DNA of 64,000 bases from Paguma larvata (lineage: Eukaryota; Chordata; Mammalia; Carnivora; Viverridae). The DNA lies in the NCBI GenBank assembly GCA_030068075.1, contig CM057834.1:94195119-94259118 (forward strand), read 5' to 3'. Positions 58,122 through 64,000 of the stretch are shown here, piece by piece (the stretch's first letter is position 1; every line of letters starts with the position of its first letter). The notes under the pieces were generated by a model that was not told the DNA's origin, did not search any database, and was given only the letters and a program-made list of their open reading frames with translations. The translations under genes were made by a program, and so were the position numbers.

Positions 58122-59708
58122 AAATCACATGTTAGACTAGATGGGTGTAATAGATACTTATAGAACATTCTATCTAAAAGCAGAATACACATTCTTCTCA
58201 AATATACATGGAAATTCTCCAGGATAGATTATATGTTATTCCACAAAACAAGTCTTAATAATTTTAAAATGGTTGAAATCACATTAGGCAACTTTTCTGA
58301 CCACAATGGTATGAAACTAAATATCTGTTACATGGGGAAAAAAATGGAAAATTCACAAATATGTGGAGGTTAAGTGACATGCTACTCAACAACTAATGGG
58401 TTGAAAAGGAAATAAAAAAATAGAAAAAAATACCTTCAGACAAATGAAAATGGAAATACTATACACCAAAATGTATAGATTTAGCTAAAGCAGTTCTAAG
58501 AGAGAAACTCATAACAACATAGGCTTACCTCAACAAGCAAGAAAAGTCTCAAACAACCTAAATTTACACTACAAGGTACAAGAAAAAGAAGAACAAATGA
58601 AACCCAAAGTTAGTAGAAGGAAAGAAATGACAAAGATTAGGGAAGAAGTAAATGAAACGGAGACTAGAAAGACAATAGAAAAGATCAGTGAAAGAGGTGG
58701 TTTTTTGAAAAAAATAAAGAAAATTGAAAAACCTTCAGCTAAACTCACCAAGAAAAAAAGGAGGATTTAAGTGAGTAAAGTCAGAAATAAAGAGAAGCTA
58801 TTTTAACAAAGTATTATTAAAAATACCTACTATTTACAATTATATATCAATAAACTGAAATAAATTCCTAGAAACATAAATAAAACGTACCCAAGTGGAA
58901 CCATAAATAAATAGAAAACCTGAATGATCAATTACTAGTAAGGAGATTGAATCAGTGATCAAAACCATCCCAACAAACATAATTCCAAGACCAGACAGAC
59001 AGCTTTACTGGTGAATTCTACCAAACGTCCCAAGAAGAATTAATACCAATCCTTCTCAAACTCTTCTAAAAAATTAAAGAGGAGGAAATACTTCCAATCT
59101 CATTTTTGCAAAACCATCATTAACCTGGTTTCAAAACCAAACAATAATGCCACAAAAAAAGAAAAATATAGGACAATATCCCTGTTAAACGCAGATGCAA
59201 AATCTTCCACAAAATATTAGCAAACCAAATCTAACAATACATTAAGAGATCATACCCCATGACCAAGTGGGATTTATTCCAGGAATGCAAGGCTAGTTAA
59301 ACATCTGCAAATCACTCGATGTGATATTTCACATGGACAAAATGAAGGATACAAACCATATGATCATCTAAATGAAAAAAAAAAAAGCATTTTATAGAAT
59401 TCAACATTGATCTATCATCAAAATACAACAACAAAAGCAGGTATAGAGGGGATGTACCTCAACAAAATAAAGGCAAGAAATGACAAGCCCACACCTAACA
59501 CTGTACTCAAGATCAGGAAAAGACAAAAAGGCCCACTGTCATCACTTTTAATGAACATAGTATTGGAAGTCCTAGCCAGAGCAATTAGACAAAAAATAAA
59601 AGGCATATAAATTGGAAAGAAAGAAGTAAAACTGTCACTATTTCAGGTGACATCATATATGCATAAAAAATCCTAAAGACCACCAAAAAACTATTAGAAC
59701 TAATAAAT

Positions 59709-59898
59709 GTGGGCAACTGGGTGGCTCAGTTGGTTACGTGTCCAGTTATGTAGACTTCAGCTCAAGTCATGATCTCATGGTTCATGGGTTCAAGCCCCAC
59801 ATTGAGCTCTGTGCTGACTGCTCAGAGCCTGGCACCTGCTTTGGATTATGTGTCTCCAACTCTCTCTCTGTCGCTCCCAGAATCATTCTCTCTCTCTG

Positions 59899-59966
<68 letters not shown>

Positions 59967-59989
59967 TCAAAAATAAACATTAAAAAATT
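59709..59989 (+). mobile_element. SINEC-type SINE with expanded (CT)n
   Basis: Sense copy; the CT region holds about 60 bases of uninterrupted (CT)n at 59902-59962, a probable length-variable microsatellite. The 'LSLSLS' open frames over it are repeat translation, not genes. Its tail adjoins another SINE. Confidence 0.95.
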
Positions 59990-59990
59990 A

Positions 59991-60215
59991 GGGGTGCCTG
60001 TGCAGCTCAATCAATTAATTAAGTGTCTGACTTCAGCTCACGTCATGATTCAGCAGTCCATGAGTTCAAGCTCTGCATAAGGCTCTGTACTGACAGCTCA
60101 GAGCCTGGAGCCTGCTTTGGATTCTGTGTCTCCTTTCTCTCTGCCTGCCATCCACTCATGCTCTGTCTCTCACCATCTCTCAAAAATGAACAAATGCTTA
60201 ATTTTTTTTAATTTC
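59991..60215 (+). mobile_element. SINEC-type SINE in tandem with the previous one
   Basis: Sense copy beginning 'ggggtgcctgtgcagctcaa' immediately after the A-rich tail of the preceding SINE. L1 ORF2 resumes afterwards ('ggatttagtaaatttaaagg'). Most simply, this copy inserted into the tail of the first. Confidence 0.93.
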
Positions 60216-60368
60216 AAAAATAAATGGATTTAGTAAATTTAAAGGATACAAAATCAATACACAAAAATCTGTTACATTTATACACACTAATAGCAAATTA
60301 TTAGAAAGAGAAATTATGAAAACAATCTCATTACAATTGTATCAAAAAGAATAAAATACCTAGGAATA

Positions 60369-60566
60369 GGGGCACCTGGGGGGGCTCGGTTTGTTGAGTA
60401 TCCAGCTTTGGGTCAGGTCATGATCTCATGATTTGTGAGTTCAAGACACACATTGGGCTCACTGCTGTTAGCATGGAGCTCACCTCAGATCCTCAAATAT
60501 ATATATTTCCCTCACCCTCTCTGCCCCTCCCCTGCTCATATTCTCTCCCTCAAAAATAAACATTCA
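60369..60566 (+). mobile_element. SINEC-type SINE nested in L1
   Basis: Sense, diverged copy ('ggggcacctggggggctcgg' head) with TSD 'aaaatacctaggaata' / 'aaaataccaggaata' at 60353-60368 and about 60568-60582. Confidence 0.94.
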
Positions 60567-61949
60567 AAAAATACCAGGAATAAATTTAATCGAGGGAGTG
60601 AAAAACCCATATACTGAAAACAATAAGACATTAAGGAAAAAAATTGAAGAAAATACAAATAAATGGAAAGATTTCTGTAAATGAAAACATACTGATGGAT
60701 CAAAAGAATAATTGTTGTTAAAATATTCACTCTACCCAAAGCAATCTACACATCCAATGCAATCTCTATCGAATTTCCAATGGCGTTTTTCACAGAAATA
60801 GAGAAAATAATCTTAAATTTGTATAGAACCACAAAAGACCCCAAATAGCCAAAGGAATCTGGAGAGAGGAGAACAAAACTGGAGGAGTCATGATCCTTGA
60901 TTTCAAACTCTTTCACAAAGCCAGAATAATTGAAACAATATTGTATTGTTGTTGTATTGTTGTATTGGTATTGGCATAAAAACGGATACATAGATAAAGG
61001 CAATGGCACAGAGAATTCAAAAATAAACTCTTGCTTATAAAGTTAATTTTCAATGAAGGAGACAAGAATATACAATGCAGAAAGGTTAGTCTCTTCAATA
61101 AATGGTGTTGGAAAAACTGGCCAACCACATGCAAAGGAATGAAACTCGACCTTTATTTTACACTATACTTCAAAATTAAAATGAATTAAAGACTTAAACA
61201 TAGGACCTGAAACCACAAAACTCTAGAAGAAATCATGGGTGGTAAGCTTCTTGGCATTACCTTAGCAATGATTTTTTTTTAATTTGACAACAAAATAAAA
61301 GCAACTAAAGCAAAAATAAACCACTGGGGCTATATCAAACTAAAAAGCTATTGCACAGTACATAAAAGCACCAACAAAATTACCAATCTACTTCTTGGGA
61401 GCAAATATTTGCAGATCATGTATCTAATAAGGGATTAATATCCAAAATATATAATAAAACTCATACAACTCCATAGCAATAACACAATCCAATTTAAAAA
61501 ATGGGCAGAAATTTTGAATGGGCAGACATTTTTCCAAGAAGACATATAGCTGGCCAACAGGTACGTGAAACGATGCTCAATATCTGTGATCATTAGGCAA
61601 ACATAAATTAAAACTGCAGGGAGTTATCACCTCACTCATGCTATCAAAAAGATGAGAAATAATAACTGTTGGGGAAGAGAAAAGGAAACCCTCGTCCACT
61701 GTTGGTAGGAATACATATTGATGCAGCCACTATGGGAAACAGTATCGGGTTCCCTCAAAGAATTACAAATAGAACTACTTTATAATCTAGCATTTCCACA
61801 TCTGAATATTTATCTGAAGAAAACACTAATGCGAAAAAATATATGCATCCCCAACATTACTGAGGCACTATTTACAATAGCCAAAATATGGAAACAACCT
61901 AAGTGTTCACAGATGATTGATAGATGAATGGATAAAGAACCTGCGGTAC

Positions 61950-61984
61950 ACACACGCACACGCACACGCGCACACACACACACA
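61950..61984 (+). repeat. (CA)n microsatellite in L1
   Basis: Alternating 'acacacacgcacacgcacac' stretch with some CG steps, at the L1 position where the ancestral sequence is TA/CA-rich. Likely length-variable. Confidence 0.92.
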
Positions 61985-62245
61985 ATGCGATAATCTTCAG
62001 TCATAATTTAGAAGAAAATCCTGCCATTGCAACAAGGTGGGTGGAACTTGAGGACATTATGTTAAGTGAAATAAGCCAGACAGAAACAGTCTATAATGCA
62101 TGTGTCATTTATAGGTGGAATCTGAAAAAAAGTTAAACTCATTGAAACAAATAAAAATGGTTTCCAAGGCCTGTGGAATGGGCGAAATAGGGAGAGGTTG
62201 GTAAAAGGTACAAACTCTCAACTATTACAAAAAAAGTCAATAATA

Positions 62246-64000
62246 TAATTGTATATGCAAACTTCTAATTCTATACATAGCATCTTAAAAACCTTGTGTC
62301 ATTTTTAAACATAAAGATTATAATTAATCAAGCAATTTAAGTTCAGAGATTATGACCTAAATCTTTTTATTCATTTATTAAATCTATTATTTTATTGATA
62401 GAAACTAGAATTTTGAAATCGAATTTGAATTCAATTTTAAAATGTTAAAAAAAGTGTCTCCAAGCAACATAGTGATCTGTTAGCCTCAAATGAATAAATA
62501 GTTTAGGATTATCTCAATTTGTTTTATAATTTTCTTGCACATATTTAGATTCCCACATAGTCTCATAAATCCCATATTCACTAGGTGTTCTAAAGATTAC
62601 TCTATGACCCTCTGGTCAAACAAAACAAATTTGGAATTTGGGTTTAGATAAATCTCAGCATAAAGGCTGGCTTTATTTAATAGCTATGTGACTCTGGGCA
62701 GCATATTCTATTTCTATGGACCTCATATTGTAATTGTTGAGAAAAGATAAACATTATGCAACTCCAAATTGGATTAAGTGGAGTTTTACATGCAAAGCAC
62801 TTAGCACAACATTCAGCATACAATAAATGCTTAATAAATTTAGCTTCTACTATATTCTTTATGACGTGCTACTTTAGGCGCATTCACATACTTGAAGACA
62901 TCTCACAGTTATTAGTACGAAAACAAGAAATAAAATCCATTACAATGTATCAGCTGTATTTCAAGCATATTATACTAAAATGAGGCCAAATAAACATCAG
63001 AAAAAAATAGAAGAGAAAAACAAATCTGTTACATATTGTCTGGAGGTAAGGGTGACCCACTGCAGAAAATGAAGTATTAAAAAAAGGGAAATAAGGTTTC
63101 CTCTCAATCCCATGACTTGGTGATGTCCGAGAGACATATAAGCCCTCTTATTAGCAGCAGGATAAAAACAAACCCTTCTTTTCCTTAAGCTTCTGTGCTA
63201 CATGCCAACCACTTGACTCTCAGAACTCCCTAGTCGGTTGAAAGATTCAGGACTTGCATTAAGTACCCAATTTGTACCATATGAAGGTGGCTCCTTCCCC
63301 CTGAATGGAGTTCATGATAGATTGTTTCATGCTGCCAACCCTTTTACAAAGGAAGTTCTTCCCACTGTGCGTGCAAATTTGGGTAATTACTCTTCCTGTT
63401 GTATACACTTGTTATTGTGTTATGCTCATTTAAAGGACAGAGCTGCTATACAGAAATACATATCTCTATCATTTAATTAAGGGCGGGTAACACTATCCTC
63501 AGTTTATAGGGTAGGTATGTGAGTTTTAGAACCATTAAGGCCTTTTAGGTAAAAATGAGTAATGGATCTAGACAGAGGGTGGTACAAATATGCCTTTACT
63601 GTGATCTACTTTAAATAGGGTAAAATTGAACTACTTTTATTGTAGAAAACTTTTAAGAATCTATGCATAAATGATACAAATATATCTTTGTAATCACTGT
63701 TTTTAATACTAAACTTCAAAGCTTAAATATTATTCAATTCCCTGCTAAACATTTCCTGGTGACATAAATTGTTACATACCTACTTAAACAACTTTAGTAA
63801 TCTTTTTATTGTCGAACTAGAAATGGATCTAGACACAAAGCCAAAAATAAGCCCTATCTGACGATTCTATGGTGGACAAAAAATGGAAGATTCTTTTCTT
63901 GATTCTTTTTTTTCCAAACCAGAGTCCAGCACTATCTTTCAAGCTGTTCTTGTAAACTTATTGTAGTTTATAATCACTATCTTTTAATTATGGTGATTGG
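62246..64000. other. Unassigned sequence to the window end
   Basis: No gene supported. Apart from a MIR at 62660-62840 I see no assignable repeat. The open frames at 62756-62983 and 63238-63480 (75 and 80 residues) lack recognisable domains. Confidence 0.4.
62660..62840 (+). mobile_element. MIR element
   Basis: Sense MIR landmarks in order: 'tagctatgtgactctgggca', 'catgcaaagcacttagcaca', 'cagcatacaataaatgctta'. Confidence 0.7.

Larger units (their letters stand above)
56884..62245 (+). mobile_element. 5.4-kb degenerate L1: ORF2 and 3'UTR
   Basis: Collinear sense L1 from just upstream of ORF2 to the 3'UTR. The first part shows 'ctcatggcaaccacaaagga', 'acaaaatggcagcaagtaca', 'aatgctgtctataagagagt' and 'cagacaaaatcgactttaaa'. 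The endonuclease and RT region follows: 'tgaccacaatggtatgaaac', 'tttactggtgaattctacca', 'aagtgggatttattccagga' and 'atagtattggaagtcctagc'. The C-terminal part has 'accacaaaagaccccaaata', 'ttcaataaatggtgttggaa' and 'cactatgggaaacagtatcg'. Early decay is shown by missing blocks (for example the catalytic RT core near 59640 is broken) and many stops. It carries five nested SINEs, a CA repeat and the right arm of the 133-bp inverted repeat. L1MA-type age is inferred. Confidence 0.9.

Noticed and set aside
59738..60080. Open frames encoding long Leu-Ser repeats
   Set aside because: Translation of the (CT)n tract in a SINE.
1..64000. CRISPR array or other regularly spaced repeat system
   Set aside because: The recurring similar blocks are SINE insertions at irregular spacing on both strands with individual TSDs; the sequence is mammalian nuclear DNA.

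Overview
The window looks like intergenic or deep intronic nuclear DNA from a cat-family carnivore (Felidae). The diagnostic signal is about thirty copies, on both strands, of the tRNA-derived SINEC_Fc-type SINE. Each has a 'GGCGCCTGGGTGGCTCAG' head, a tRNA-like body, a CT-rich region and an 'AAATAAA' A-rich tail, and many keep clear target-site duplications (TSDs). Other interspersed repeats are typical of placental mammals: L1, HAL1-like, L2, MIR, MER5-like and MaLR/ERVL LTRs. No intact protein-coding gene, rRNA, tRNA, CRISPR array or bacterial-type operon is supported. Nearly all short open frames lie in repeats or are chance.

Layout. Positions 1-11 kb: sparse SINEs, old L1 pieces on both strands, a SINE nested in a SINE (5.8-6.3 kb) and an LTR-like segment (10.4-10.85 kb). 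Positions 11-16.4 kb: a composite plus-strand L1 (5'UTR-like, ORF1, internally deleted, ORF2 end, 3'UTR), interrupted by a compact solo retroviral LTR (13045-13395, minus, TSD CTTT) and by SINEs. Positions 16.4-31 kb: L1, HAL1-like, MIR and MER5-like fragments, two clear MaLR solo LTRs (25.3 and 30.7 kb), and a stack near 27-28.5 kb in which an L1 3' end lies in an LTR that lies in an antisense L1. Positions 31-48 kb: mostly unassigned sequence, with an L1 3' end carrying a 16-bp TSD and a local foldback (37.8-38.15 kb), an L2 (40.6 kb), and a long antisense L1 (43.5-45.3 kb). Positions 49-50.1 kb: a decayed ERVL-like pol remnant on the minus strand.

The most notable region is 52.7-62.3 kb. 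It holds a nearly complete processed pseudogene of THAP12 (minus strand, start codon near 56763, stop near 54457, 5'UTR-like and 3'UTR-like sequence included). Downstream is a 5.4-kb degenerate plus-strand L1 carrying five nested SINEs. A 133-bp sequence occurs twice in inverted orientation, 52776-52908 and 56999-57131, with no mismatch by eye. The second copy interrupts the L1, so it looks like a templated inverted insertion copied from the first, and the two arms bracket the THAP12 retrocopy. No functional gene system links these elements; the history is one of repeated retrotransposition plus at least one unusual inverted copying event. Family names rest on remembered consensus features and were not checked with RepeatMasker or BLAST.
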